Assembly: GCF_000190695.1 (NCBI RefSeq)
Contig: NZ_GL870929.1
Coordinates: 605,890-669,889 of the forward strand
Length of the DNA stretch: 64,000 nt
Source: Kingella denitrificans ATCC 33394
GTDB lineage: Bacteria; Pseudomonadota; Gammaproteobacteria; Burkholderiales; Neisseriaceae
Direction of reading: 5' to 3'
Each line of letters opens with the position of its first letter. The stretch's first letter is position 1. Below the pieces are notes generated by a model, which ran no database searches, was not told where the DNA came from, and worked only from the letters and a program-made list of their open reading frames with translations. The position numbers were made by a program, and so were the translations under genes. Below are positions 8,214-16,449 of this stretch, piece by piece.

Positions 8214-8262
8214 AAAAAAGCAGCCTGCACTTTGAAAACGGCAAAGGTGCAGGCTGCTTTTT
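8214..8262. terminator. Inverted DUS pair downstream of metZ
   Basis: Perfect uptake-sequence arms at about 8217-8230 and 8247-8260, with T-runs on both sides. It lies two bases beyond the metZ stop on the minus strand. Confidence 0.75.
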
Positions 8263-8264
8263 CA

Positions 8265-9443
8265 TTATGCCTGACTGGCAGCCAATGCCTGCGCCAAATC
8301 GTTGATTAAGTCGTCCGCATATTCCAAGCCTATGGCGATGCGAATCAGCCCTTCGCGGATACCGGCGGCCGTTTTGTCTTCGGGCGACATTCTGCCGTGC
8401 GTGGTCGTCCACGGGTGGGTGATGGTGGAGCGCACATCGCCGAAATTGGCGGTTTTGGAGAAAATCTGCACGGCATCAATCACTTTCCAAGCAGCCTGCA
8501 CGCCGCCTGCCACTTCAAACGCAATCACCATGCCGCCTGCGCTTTGCTGTTTGCGCACCAGTTCCGCCTGCGGATGGTCGGGCAGGCCGGCATAATGCAC
8601 CGCTTGGATTGCAGGCTGCTTTTTCAGCCATTCGGCGATTTTTTGCGCACTGGCCGCCTGTTGCTGCGTCCGGACGAAAATTGTTTCCGTGCCGCTGAGC
8701 AGCAGCCACGCATTGAACGGCGACAAGCTCAAGCCCGCCGAATTGACATACAGCCCGATTTGTTTAATCAAATCCTCCCGGCCGCACACAATACCGCCCA
8801 ACACGCGGCCGTGCCCGTCAATAAATTTGGTGGCCGACTGAATCGACAAATCCGCGCCGAAATTCAAAGGCTGCTGCACGGCGGGCGAGCAGAAACAGTT
8901 GTCTACCGCCAGCAGCGCGCCGTTGTCGTGCGCCAGTTTGGCCAGTTTTTCCAAATCGGCCACTTCGTTCAGAGGATTGGACGGCGTTTCCAAGAACAGC
9001 ATTTTGGTGTTGGGGCGGATGGCTTTTTCCCATTCGGACACATCGGTTTGCGATACGAAGGTAATTTCAATGCCGAAACGCGCGATATGGCCCGACAGCA
9101 ATCCTGCGGTGGTACCGAACAGGCTGCGGCTGCTGACCAAATGGTCGCCCGCGCTCAAAAATGTCAGCAAAGCCGCCTGAATCGCCGCCATGCCGGTGGC
9201 CGTGGCAATGCCGGCCTCTGCATTTTCCAGTGCTGCAATACGTTTTTGGAATGCCGCTATTGTGGGATTTGCCGTGCGCGAATAAGTGTAGCCCTCTTTG
9301 GTTTTGGCAAAGATGGCCGCCGCATCCGCCGCGCTGTCCGCCATAAAGCTGCTGGTCAGGAACAGGGCTTGTTGGTGTTCGTTAAACGGCGTTTGCTCTT
9401 TGCTGGCACGGATGGCAAGCGTTTGCGGATGTAGCTTCGACAT
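8265..9443 (-). CDS. metZ: O-succinylhomoserine sulfhydrylase
   Basis: The 392-residue enzyme belongs to the Cys/Met-metabolism PLP family. The PLP lysine lies in SIQSATKFIDGHGRVLGG; upstream TYSRTANPT, LVSSRSLFGTT and LLAVDNCFCSP are substrate and cofactor segments. The ATATGMAAIQAALLTFLSAGDHLV stretch is typical of MetZ rather than MetB or MetC. It makes homocysteine directly from succinylhomoserine and sulfide. ATG at 9443 was chosen; the open frame extends 19 codons upstream. It is divergent from iscX. The hom tail at the window start belongs to the same methionine branch. Confidence 0.93.
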   Translation of the reverse strand: MSKLHPQTLAIRASKEQTPFNEHQQALFLTSSFMADSAADAAAIFAKTKEGYTYSRTANPTIAAFQKRIAALENAEAGIATATGMAAIQAALLTFLSAGDHLVSSRSLFGTTAGLLSGHIARFGIEITFVSQTDVSEWEKAIRPNTKMLFLETPSNPLNEVADLEKLAKLAHDNGALLAVDNCFCSPAVQQPLNFGADLSIQSATKFIDGHGRVLGGIVCGREDLIKQIGLYVNSAGLSLSPFNAWLLLSGTETIFVRTQQQAASAQKIAEWLKKQPAIQAVHYAGLPDHPQAELVRKQQSAGGMVIAFEVAGGVQAAWKVIDAVQIFSKTANFGDVRSTITHPWTTTHGRMSPEDKTAAGIREGLIRIAIGLEYADDLINDLAQALAASQA

Positions 9444-9552
9444 ACGGATTCCTTTAATCGGTTTACATGGGAAAGCGCTATTTTGCGCCTTTTCAGACAC
9501 GGTTTCAATGCTTATAATGCCAAGTTTCTCAGACCATCAGCAAGGAAACACC

Positions 9553-9750
9553 ATGAAATGGACCGACACCCAGCGCATCGGCGAAGAATTGTTCGACACG
9601 CACGGCGACAGCATCGACCCGAAAACGCTGCGCTTTACCCAACTGCGCGATTTGGTCTTGGCGCTGCCCGATTTTGACGACGACCCTGCCCGCTGTGGCG
9701 AGAAAATCTTGGAAGCCATCCAGCAGGTGTGGATTAGCGAAGCCGAATAA
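9553..9750 (+). CDS. iscX: Fe-S assembly protein IscX
   Basis: The 65-residue acidic protein begins MKWTDTQRIGEELFDTHGD and contains LRFTQLRDLVLALPDFDDDP, the IscX (YfhJ) fingerprint. IscX binds IscS and frataxin and tunes iron-sulfur cluster assembly. An AAGGAAAC Shine-Dalgarno precedes ATG. In E. coli it closes the isc operon, but here it stands alone without isc genes on either side. Confidence 0.93.
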   Translation: MKWTDTQRIGEELFDTHGDSIDPKTLRFTQLRDLVLALPDFDDDPARCGEKILEAIQQVWISEAE

Positions 9751-9918
9751 ACCGCCGCTTCTGTTTGGAACAAACGTTTGATAATTTTTGTAAATTTTCG
9801 CGAAATTGCCATGATTAACCTTTAATTTCAAAAGGGAATATGATAAATTTCGCAATTGGTGCCCGTCATGGGCACGGATTTATTTTGTCTTAAATTCAAT
9901 TTCTAAGTGGTTTTATTG

Positions 9919-10860
9919 ATGACTTTATTACAGCATACCAAACAAATCTGCACGGGATTGGTCTTTAGTTTCGGCCTTGTTTCATCCGCCTTTGCCTACG
10001 ATTCCGAAGACGTATTGGGCGATTTCCTGCAACAAAACTTTCCCGGCCAGTTCACCACCGTCCCTGCAGCCAACAATCACGCCGCACCCGCCGCGCAGCA
10101 ACAGCCGGCTTATGCCGCCCCCCTGCTCAACGCGCAGGCTGCCGCCATCATGAATGCCAACACCGGCCAAATCCTGTTCCAAAAAAATATGAATAGCGTA
10201 CGCTCCATTGCTTCCATCTCCAAACTGATGGCAGCCATGGTGGTTTTGGATGCGCGTTTGGACATGGGCCAGACCATCACCATTACCGAAGCGGAAATCG
10301 ACCGCCTGAAAGGCACCGGCAGCCGTTTGAGCATCGGCACAGAGCTGACACGCACTCAGCTGCTGCACTTGGGTCTGATGAGCAGCGAAAACCGCGCCAT
10401 CCACGCTTTGGCGCGCACTTATCCCGGCGGCATGAGCGCGTTCGTTCAGGCCATGAATGCCAAAGCGCAAAGTTTGGGCATGCGCCACACCCGTTTTTAT
10501 GAACCTACCGGTTTGGATCCGCGCAACGTATCCACCGCATCCGACCTGCTCCTGATGGCGCAGGCTGCCGACCGTTATCCGCAAATCCGCCAATTCAGCA
10601 CGGCCAAAAGCGGTCAGGTATATACCAGCGCGGGACGTGTTCAGCAGTATCAAAACAGCAATGCTTTGGTGCGCGAAGGCCGCTGGAACATCAGCGTGCA
10701 GAAAACAGGCTATATTCGCGAAGCCGGCCGCTCCATGGTGCTGAAAACACAAATGGGCCGCGACCCGATTATTATGGTGGTGCTGGGCTCGTCCACATCC
10801 ACCACGCGCGTGAACGATGCGCGCACGTTGGGCAGCATGGTATCGCAATATCCGCTGTAA
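9919..10860 (+). CDS. pbpG: D-alanyl-D-alanine endopeptidase (PBP7-like)
   Basis: The 313-residue protein has an N-terminal signal peptide (about residues 1-26, ending SAFA), a Pro/Gln/Ala-rich linker (about 50-68) and an S11 serine peptidase domain. Catalytic motifs are SISK (Ser99-x-x-Lys102), SEN in LGLMSSENRAIHAL, and KTG in SVQKTGYIREAG. It hydrolyses peptidoglycan cross-links in the periplasm. ATG at 9919 is preferred over a GTG four codons upstream. About 170 bases of AT-rich DNA before it probably hold its promoter. An inverted DUS pair follows. Confidence 0.93.
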   Translation: MTLLQHTKQICTGLVFSFGLVSSAFAYDSEDVLGDFLQQNFPGQFTTVPAANNHAAPAAQQQPAYAAPLLNAQAAAIMNANTGQILFQKNMNSVRSIASISKLMAAMVVLDARLDMGQTITITEAEIDRLKGTGSRLSIGTELTRTQLLHLGLMSSENRAIHALARTYPGGMSAFVQAMNAKAQSLGMRHTRFYEPTGLDPRNVSTASDLLLMAQAADRYPQIRQFSTAKSGQVYTSAGRVQQYQNSNALVREGRWNISVQKTGYIREAGRSMVLKTQMGRDPIIMVVLGSSTSTTRVNDARTLGSMVSQYPL

Positions 10861-10872
10861 ACCGCACATGAC

Positions 10873-10917
10873 AAAAGCAGCCTGCACTTCGGAAATCAAG
10901 GTGCAGGCTGCTTTTTC
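10873..10917. terminator. Inverted DUS pair after pbpG
   Basis: Arms at about 10873-10887 and 10901-10915 with a 13-base spacer and a trailing T-run, 12 bases beyond the pbpG stop. Confidence 0.75.
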
Positions 10918-10960
10918 TATATTTCCGTTTCGCCGATAAAATATACTGCAAAGGTCAAAC

Positions 10961-11068
10961 TATAGTGGATTAAAATAAAAATGAGACAAGGCGGCGAGCC
11001 GCAAGGCGTACAAATTAAGTACGTCAAGGCGAGCCAACACCGTATCATTGCAATTTTAATCCACTATA
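10961..11068 (+). mobile_element. Correia-like mini-element, copy 1
   Basis: A 108-base element with terminal inverted repeats TATAGTGGATTAAAAT / ATTTTAATCCACTATA and an internal imperfect palindrome containing ACAAGGCGGCGAGCC and GGCGAGCCAAC. The ends and size resemble neisserial Correia elements, non-autonomous MITE-like units starting at TA. It has no coding capacity and sits between two inverted DUS pairs, between convergent pbpG and pncB. Confidence 0.85.
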
Positions 11069-11072
11069 AATA

Positions 11073-11120
11073 CAAAAGCAGCCTGCACGCCCCAATGTCA
11101 AACGTGCAGGCTGCTTTTTT
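11073..11120. terminator. Inverted DUS pair downstream of pncB
   Basis: Arms at about 11073-11088 and 11104-11118. With the pair at 10873-10917 it brackets the Correia-like element, and it serves as the minus-strand terminator for pncB. Confidence 0.7.
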
Positions 11121-11129
11121 GCATGCCGA

Positions 11130-12329
11130 TTAAGCAGAGGTTTCGATTTGGAACACCTGCCGCAAATACGCCAAAAACGTATCGTTGTCCGTGATGGTTT
11201 TACCGGGCGTGTCCGAAATTTTGGCCACCGACTGCCCGTTGCATTCCACCAGTTTCAGCACGATATTCAGCGGCTCGTGCCCCATATCGTTGGTCAGGTT
11301 CGTGCCGATGCCGAAGCTGGTTTTGAAGCGGTCTTTGAAATATTGGTGCAAATCCCACGCGCGCTGCAAATCCAAGCCGTCCGAGAAGGTGAGCATTTTG
11401 GTGCGGCTGTCGATTTTCAGTTTTTGGTAATGGCGGTATGCCTTGTCGCCCCACACATAAGGGTCGCCGCTGTCGTGGCGCAGGCCGTCGAACAGTTTGG
11501 CGAAATACAGGTCGAAATCGCGCAAGAAGGCATCCATGCCCACCACATCGGTCAGCGCAATGCCCAAATCGCCGCGGTATTCGTGCACCCACGCTTCCAA
11601 AGCGGCTTTTTGGAAATCGCGCAAACGCACGTCCAGCGCCTGAAAAGCCTGCAAAAATTCGTGCGCCATCGTGCCAATCGGCGTGAGGTTGAGTTTTTTC
11701 GCCAAATACACATTGCTGGTGCCGCGAAACACATCGGGTGCCGCTTGGGCAAATGCTTTCACCACATGCTCCTGCCATGCCAACGTGTAACGGCGGCGCG
11801 TACCGAAATCGGAAACCAGAAACGGCGGGTCGCCGGCCTGCTGCTGCCGGTCGTATGACTGAATCAACGCTACTTTTTCCTGCAAACGGCGTTCGCCTTC
11901 CACCAACACTTCCGGCGTTTCCAAGCGGCGGAAATACAGCTCGTTCACAATCGACAGGATGTAAATTTCGAAGAACATCGCCTGTATCATCGGGCCTTCG
12001 ACACGGATGTGCAGCCTGCCCGTGTCATCGGGGCGGACGCTGACAAAGCGGCGTTTGAGCTGAAACAGTTCCAGATAATCGACAAAATCGCTCTTGATAA
12101 AGCGCAGGCTGCGCAGATACGATAATTCGTCCGGTGTAAAGCGCAGTTGGCACAAGGCGTCGATTTCCCGTTCGAAATCGGCCTGAATGTCCGCCAGCGG
12201 ATACACGGTGGTGGCGTTGCGGCAGCGGAATTCGTACACGCTGTGCGTTTCGGGGAACTGGTGCAGCACCACTTGCAGCATGGTGAATTTATATAAATCG
12301 GTGTCCAGCAGTGAGCGGATAATGGCCAT
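11130..12329 (-). CDS. pncB: Nicotinate phosphoribosyltransferase
   Basis: The protein has 399 residues. It makes nicotinate mononucleotide from nicotinate and PRPP (Preiss-Handler NAD salvage). Recognisable parts are MAIIRSLLDTDLYKFTMLQVV at the start, the EFRCRN segment, FGTRRRY, MAHEFLQAF carrying the autophosphorylated-histidine region, LRHDSGDP and TFSDGLDLQ. ATG at 12329 was chosen because the upstream in-frame stretch lacks homology. It is divergent from ubiA with about 135 bases between them. Confidence 0.94.
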   Translation of the reverse strand: MAIIRSLLDTDLYKFTMLQVVLHQFPETHSVYEFRCRNATTVYPLADIQADFEREIDALCQLRFTPDELSYLRSLRFIKSDFVDYLELFQLKRRFVSVRPDDTGRLHIRVEGPMIQAMFFEIYILSIVNELYFRRLETPEVLVEGERRLQEKVALIQSYDRQQQAGDPPFLVSDFGTRRRYTLAWQEHVVKAFAQAAPDVFRGTSNVYLAKKLNLTPIGTMAHEFLQAFQALDVRLRDFQKAALEAWVHEYRGDLGIALTDVVGMDAFLRDFDLYFAKLFDGLRHDSGDPYVWGDKAYRHYQKLKIDSRTKMLTFSDGLDLQRAWDLHQYFKDRFKTSFGIGTNLTNDMGHEPLNIVLKLVECNGQSVAKISDTPGKTITDNDTFLAYLRQVFQIETSA

Positions 12330-12466
12330 GGCGTTGTCTCCGTTAAGATGGAACGGGCATTGTAAACGATATTGCGCCGTTTTTGCATGAAAATTCAAGT
12401 GCAGGCTGCCTGCATGGGCTATATAATACAGGTAAATTTTGGCTAGATTTTGTAAGGACAGGATTC

Positions 12467-13363
12467 ATGAACCCCGCACCTGACTCAAGCACCAAACCCA
12501 CCCGTTTGCGCTACCGTGCGCTGGCCTATTGGCGGCTGATGCGCGCCGACAAGCCCATCGGCACGCTGCTGCTGCTTTACCCCACACTGTGGGCGATATG
12601 GATTGCCACCAAAGGCCAGCCGGAATGGCCGGACGTGCTGGCCTTCGCTTTGGGCACTTTTTTCATGCGTAGTGCAGGCTGCATTATCAACGACTGGGCC
12701 GACAAAGACTTCGACAGCCGCGTTGCCCGCACCAAAGACCGCCCCATGGCCACCGGCGAAATCACCCCGCGGCAGGCACGCAGGTTATTGATTGTTTTGT
12801 GCATCCTCGCCGCCCTCTGCCTGATTCCGTTTTCATGGCAGACATGGCTCATGTCGCTGCCCGCCCTGGCGCTGGCCGGCACTTATCCCTTTGCCAAACG
12901 CTGGTTCCCCATCCCGCAGCTTTATTTGGGGCTGGCATTTTCCTGGGGCATGCTGATGGCGTTTGTCGCCCTGCAAAACGACGTCCCCGAAGTGGCGTGG
13001 TGGCTTTATGCCGCCAACCTGTTCTGGACGCTGGCCTACGACACCGCCTATGCCATGGCCGACAAACCCGACGATTTGAAAATCGGCATCAAAACCTCCG
13101 CCATCACCTTTGGCGACTGGGACGCGGAAATGGTGCTGCTGGCGCATTTCACGTTCGACATCCTCATGCTCAAAGTGGGCTGGCTCATCGGCGCGACCTG
13201 GGTTTTCTGGACCATCTGGGTGCTGGTGCTGTATTGGCAATGGAGGCAATACACCCGCCTGTTCACACGCGACCGTGATACCTGCCTGCAAGTCTTCCTG
13301 GACAACAATAAAATCGGCGCAGCATGGCTGGCGGCGCTGGCGGCACATTTTGCCTATTTCTGA
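12467..13363 (+). CDS. ubiA: 4-hydroxybenzoate octaprenyltransferase
   Basis: The 298-residue polytopic protein attaches the octaprenyl chain to 4-hydroxybenzoate in ubiquinone synthesis. Both Asp-rich motifs are present: NDWADKDFD (about residue 77) and YDTAYAMADKPDD (about 195). MRADKPIGTLLLLYPTLWA is the typical N-terminal segment. A TAAGGA Shine-Dalgarno precedes ATG. The gene for chorismate lyase (ubiC), often beside ubiA, is absent here. ubiD lies at 42.3 kb and a chorismatase-like gene at 20-21 kb. Confidence 0.94.
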   Translation: MNPAPDSSTKPTRLRYRALAYWRLMRADKPIGTLLLLYPTLWAIWIATKGQPEWPDVLAFALGTFFMRSAGCIINDWADKDFDSRVARTKDRPMATGEITPRQARRLLIVLCILAALCLIPFSWQTWLMSLPALALAGTYPFAKRWFPIPQLYLGLAFSWGMLMAFVALQNDVPEVAWWLYAANLFWTLAYDTAYAMADKPDDLKIGIKTSAITFGDWDAEMVLLAHFTFDILMLKVGWLIGATWVFWTIWVLVLYWQWRQYTRLFTRDRDTCLQVFLDNNKIGAAWLAALAAHFAYF

Positions 13364-13385
13364 TATTTTGCGATTCTGACAACCC

Positions 13386-13431
13386 CAAAAAGCAGCCTGC
13401 ACCTTCGTTTTCCCAAGTGCAGGCTGCTTTC
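13386..13431. repeat. Inverted DUS pair between ubiA and dusB
   Basis: Arms at about 13386-13401 and 13417-13430. It lies 22 bases after the ubiA stop and 19 bases before the dusB start, so it ends ubiA transcription and sits in the dusB leader. Confidence 0.75.
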
Positions 13432-13449
13432 CCACACCGAAAAACGCCA

Positions 13450-14460
13450 ATGACACACCCCCTGCTCCCCTTTTCCCTGCCGCACACGCCGCTCGCCCTC
13501 GCCCCCATGGCCGGCATCACCGACAACCCCACCCGCCGCACCGCACGGCAATGGGGCGCAGATTGGACCGTGAGCGAAATGCTCTCCAGCGACCCCGGCC
13601 TGCAACACACCCAAAAAAGCCGCAACCGCCGTAACCACGAAGGCGAAGACGGCGTTATCGTGGTGCAGATTGCCGGCAGCGACCCCGAACAAATGGCGCA
13701 CGCCGCGCGGCACAACGCCGAACACGGCGCGCAAATCATCGACATCAACATGGGCTGCCCCGTCAAAAAAGTGTGCAACGTGCTGGCCGGTAGCGCATTG
13801 CTGCAAAACGAACCGCTGGTCGAACGCATCCTGCACGCCGTCGTCCGAAACGCAGGCGTGCCCGTCACCCTGAAAACGCGGCTCGGCTGGGACGACGAAC
13901 ACCGCAACATCCTCACCATCGCCAAAATGGCGGAACAGGCAGGCATTGCCGCATTGGCTATCCACGGCCGCACGCGCACGCAAATGTATCAGGGCAACGC
14001 GGAATACGACCTTATCGCCCAAGTCAAACACACTGTGTCCCTGCCCGTTTGGGTGAACGGCGACATCGACAGCCCGCAAAAAGCCGCCCGCGTGTTGCAG
14101 CAGACACAGGCCGACGGCGTGATGGTCGGACGCGCTGCGCAAGGCCAGCCGTGGATTTTCCGCGACATCGCCCAATTCCTGCAACACGGCCGCATTCCCG
14201 AAGCACCCGTGTTTGACGAAGCCGCCGACACCGTGCTGGCACACATTGCCGCGCTGCACCGCTTTTACGGCGACACCGCCGGCACCCGCATTGCCCGCAA
14301 GCACATCGCCTGGTATCTGCGCCGCCTGGCCGACGGCGAAAGCTGCCGCAAACACATCAACCAAATCGGCAATGCGGCCGAGCAATACGACACGCTGGCG
14401 CAATTCCTGCAACGGCAGAAAGCGCTTTACACGCACTGGCCGCGCGATTACGCATCGTAA
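13450..14460 (+). CDS. dusB: tRNA-dihydrouridine synthase B
   Basis: The 336-residue FMN enzyme reduces uridines in the tRNA D-loop. Signatures are LAPMAGITDNPTRR, IDINMGCPVKKVCN with the catalytic Cys, LKTRLGWDD, LAIHGRTRTQMYQG, VNGDIDSP and VMVGRAAQGQPWIF. These match the DusB subgroup better than DusA or DusC. In many relatives dusB precedes fis; here no fis-like gene follows, and a DUS pair and an accessory membrane gene come next. Confidence 0.92.
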   Translation: MTHPLLPFSLPHTPLALAPMAGITDNPTRRTARQWGADWTVSEMLSSDPGLQHTQKSRNRRNHEGEDGVIVVQIAGSDPEQMAHAARHNAEHGAQIIDINMGCPVKKVCNVLAGSALLQNEPLVERILHAVVRNAGVPVTLKTRLGWDDEHRNILTIAKMAEQAGIAALAIHGRTRTQMYQGNAEYDLIAQVKHTVSLPVWVNGDIDSPQKAARVLQQTQADGVMVGRAAQGQPWIFRDIAQFLQHGRIPEAPVFDEAADTVLAHIAALHRFYGDTAGTRIARKHIAWYLRRLADGESCRKHINQIGNAAEQYDTLAQFLQRQKALYTHWPRDYAS

Positions 14461-14463
14461 AAC

Positions 14464-14514
14464 GTGCAGGCTGCTTTTGAAGTGCGGAAAAAATCGGCAA
14501 AAAGCAGCCTGCAT
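14464..14514. repeat. Inverted DUS pair after dusB
   Basis: Arms are in outward orientation (GTGCAGGCTGCTTT first, at about 14464-14477; AAAGCAGCCTGCA at about 14501-14513). It marks the boundary between housekeeping DNA and the accessory patch at 14.5-16.4 kb. Confidence 0.75.
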
Positions 14515-14535
14515 ACACCAACACAGGAACAACCC

Positions 14536-15381
14536 ATGTTTACCACATACGATTTACGTCATTTCCTAGAAGGCTTGGCCATCCTGTTCGCAATCGGCTA
14601 TTGGGGCACCATGCTGCTGTTGCTTTGGTTTCTCGTCCGCTTCGCCTACAAAAAGCCCAAACGGAACGCCGGTAAAATCCTTTCAGGCAGCCTAACCGCC
14701 GCCGTTATCCTGCTGCTGTTTGTTTGGATTATTCCCAAACAATTCGGCCCGAGCAAAGAAGAAATACAGGCACAAGAAGAATGGGACAGAAAATATAAAG
14801 AAGCCGAAGCCGTATTTAACGAACAATGCAAAACGGCGGGGGAAAAGATTTACCGAACGGTGGACAATGTGGAAGGGATTATGCTGTTGAAGGTAGTAGC
14901 TGAGAGTACCGTTTCGGTAGATGCCCAAAATAAAGATCCAATGTGGGACAATGCGACTTTACAGACCAGCGAAGGAAAGGAATTCATTGCCGAATTTCTA
15001 GGATTTTATGGCAGTAAGAGATACCACTATGTGGATGTCCTGCAACCCAACCATTCCGATATTATTCGGTATTCAGGCAAAGATTTTCCGCTCAACCAAA
15101 CACTTAACCCTAGACACCCCGCCCGTTATGCAGTAACGTTCGAAAACAATGTCGATCCCAAGCTGCGCAGGCACTGGGTGGCAGGTGCGACCATACAGAT
15201 TATCGACCGCCAAACTAACGAAGTGATTGCCGAAAAGACCATCTATGCCTTTGAAAAAGGCTTGGGTAGCACGGGTGGGGCAAGAATGCCGTGGGCATTT
15301 GCCGTCAGGTGTGCCAATCAAGAATTTTCCAATAGACATCCGATAACCAGTTTTTTAACCAAAGTAGTAAAACCCAAATAG
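14536..15381 (+). CDS. Unrecognised membrane protein, possibly an immunity protein
   Basis: The protein has 281 residues. Two hydrophobic helices (about residues 12-33 and 48-68) are followed by a soluble domain beginning with a charged coiled stretch (KEEIQAQEEWDRKYKEAEAVF) and a conserved-looking EQCKTAGEKIYRTVDNVEG segment. I cannot assign a family. The gene is followed 10 bases later by a 37-codon stub (15392-15505), and the same arrangement repeats with the next gene. Two TM helices plus a soluble domain beside an effector-like stub suggests an immunity protein for a lipase-type toxin, which is inference only. Confidence 0.7.
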   Translation: MFTTYDLRHFLEGLAILFAIGYWGTMLLLLWFLVRFAYKKPKRNAGKILSGSLTAAVILLLFVWIIPKQFGPSKEEIQAQEEWDRKYKEAEAVFNEQCKTAGEKIYRTVDNVEGIMLLKVVAESTVSVDAQNKDPMWDNATLQTSEGKEFIAEFLGFYGSKRYHYVDVLQPNHSDIIRYSGKDFPLNQTLNPRHPARYAVTFENNVDPKLRRHWVAGATIQIIDRQTNEVIAEKTIYAFEKGLGSTGGARMPWAFAVRCANQEFSNRHPITSFLTKVVKPK

Positions 15382-15391
15382 GAGACTAAAA

Positions 15392-15505
15392 ATGTCAAAC
15401 ACTGATACCCAAAACACCAATATCCCAAATGCGGCAACCCTTTTGGAGTTTGCCAGTGTGCAGCGAGCCGCCCGCCGCCCCCAATATCCCGCCCAGACAG
15501 CCTGA
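15392..15505 (+). pseudogene. N-terminal stub of a lost protein (effector remnant?)
   Basis: The 37-codon open frame starts with an ATG after AGGAGACTAAAA and encodes MSNTDTQNTNIPNAATLLEF. It then stops in DUS-like sequence (GACAGCCTGAAAAA), followed by several uptake-sequence copies up to 15570. A good Shine-Dalgarno on such a short frame suggests the beginning of a once longer gene. From memory the start resembles large hydrolase-like secreted proteins of Neisseriaceae. This is a weak match and cannot be tested here. Confidence 0.4.
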
Positions 15506-15585
15506 AAAACCGTTTGCCCGTGCAGGCTGCTTTTCAGGCTGCTTTATTTTGCAGGCAACCTGCACTTTTAAACTGAAAGGCAACC

Positions 15586-16227
15586 ATGATCGCCATTGTT
15601 CTGTTTATTTTTCTGATTATCTGGATTCTGCTAACCAAATTCGCCATGAAAATCGGCAGGTATCTGTTCCGCCGTTTCCGACCCGACAACCCCCGTGCGG
15701 AACGGTGGGGCGCGTTTTGGGGATTTATGCTGGCGATGGGCTGGGTGTTCGTTTATTGGACGGTGGAAGCAGTAATCGTCCGTATTTATGCGGCAGAAAT
15801 GTGCAAGCAGGCGGGGATTACGGTTTATGTGGCGCCGGAGCAATGGAGGAGTCTCACGAAGGAAAGTGCGGATAATTTGAGAAAAAATGCCCCTTTTTCA
15901 TTTAAAAAAAATGTTTCTTTTCCCTTTAAAGAAGATAGTATCGTATTCGATGGGCACGAATTTCAATTTTCTTATTCTTCTTCATTGTTGAATGATATAT
16001 ATACTTTTATTTCAAAAGAGGTAAACTATACATTTCTGCACTATCAAATATATTTTGATAAAAAGTTTCAGGTGATTCTATTTAAAAATATAAGTACCTC
16101 CACACGTTACGCACCTGTTGGGAGCTCCTATAAATTTTGGATAGATAATACGCCTAGGTGCGATAGCGATGCATTTAAGTATTTCTCTCAATATTATTTA
16201 ATTTCTCAACCAGCCTATAAAGGGTAA
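15586..16227 (+). CDS. Unrecognised membrane protein with AT-rich C-terminal half
   Basis: The protein has 213 residues with two hydrophobic segments (about residues 2-18 and 42-62), followed by a domain starting AEMCKQAGITVYVAPEQW. Layout and the Cys-Lys-x-Ala-Gly motif echo the preceding membrane protein (EQCKTAG), so the two may be distant relatives. From about 15880 on, base composition changes sharply to AT-rich codons unlike every neighbour, a sign of recent transfer or relaxed selection. A second effector-like stub follows 4 bases after its stop. Confidence 0.65.
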   Translation: MIAIVLFIFLIIWILLTKFAMKIGRYLFRRFRPDNPRAERWGAFWGFMLAMGWVFVYWTVEAVIVRIYAAEMCKQAGITVYVAPEQWRSLTKESADNLRKNAPFSFKKNVSFPFKEDSIVFDGHEFQFSYSSSLLNDIYTFISKEVNYTFLHYQIYFDKKFQVILFKNISTSTRYAPVGSSYKFWIDNTPRCDSDAFKYFSQYYLISQPAYKG

Positions 16228-16231
16228 TATC

Positions 16232-16318
16232 ATGGCAAACATCAATGTCTCTGATTATGTTTTACTGGCAGAAGCCAGCTATGCCGATTCCCCTACCAAA
16301 GCCATCACAAATCACTAG
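16232..16318 (+). pseudogene. 28-codon stub resembling the start of a secreted hydrolase
   Basis: The frame encodes MANINVSDYVLLAEASYADS and stops 8 codons later, before an inverted DUS pair. The segment DYVLLAEASYAD resembles the start of large lipase-like proteins in Neisseriaceae (recalled, not searched). It begins 5 bases after the stop of the membrane protein at 15586-16227, exactly as the first stub follows its membrane protein. Most of the gene is missing. Confidence 0.45.
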
Positions 16319-16359
16319 AACAACCCCATTCCTTACCCAAACCTGCCGTCCGCCGTTTC

Positions 16360-16403
16360 AAAAGCAGCCTGCACTTCAAACGTTCAAAGTGCAGGCTGCT
16401 TTC
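16360..16403. terminator. Inverted DUS pair at the end of the accessory patch
   Basis: Arms at about 16360-16374 and 16388-16402. A partial copy (CGTGCAGGCTGC) lies 35 bases further on, next to the end of the convergent oxidoreductase gene. Confidence 0.75.
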
Positions 16404-16449
16404 TTTATTCAATCGAGCTACACGTCCGCCGCCCGTGCAGGCTGCCGCC

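Noticed and set aside
13354..14532. Long open frame antisense to dusB
   Set aside because: It mirrors dusB codons in a GC-rich genome, has no recognisable domain and starts and ends in DUS sequence.
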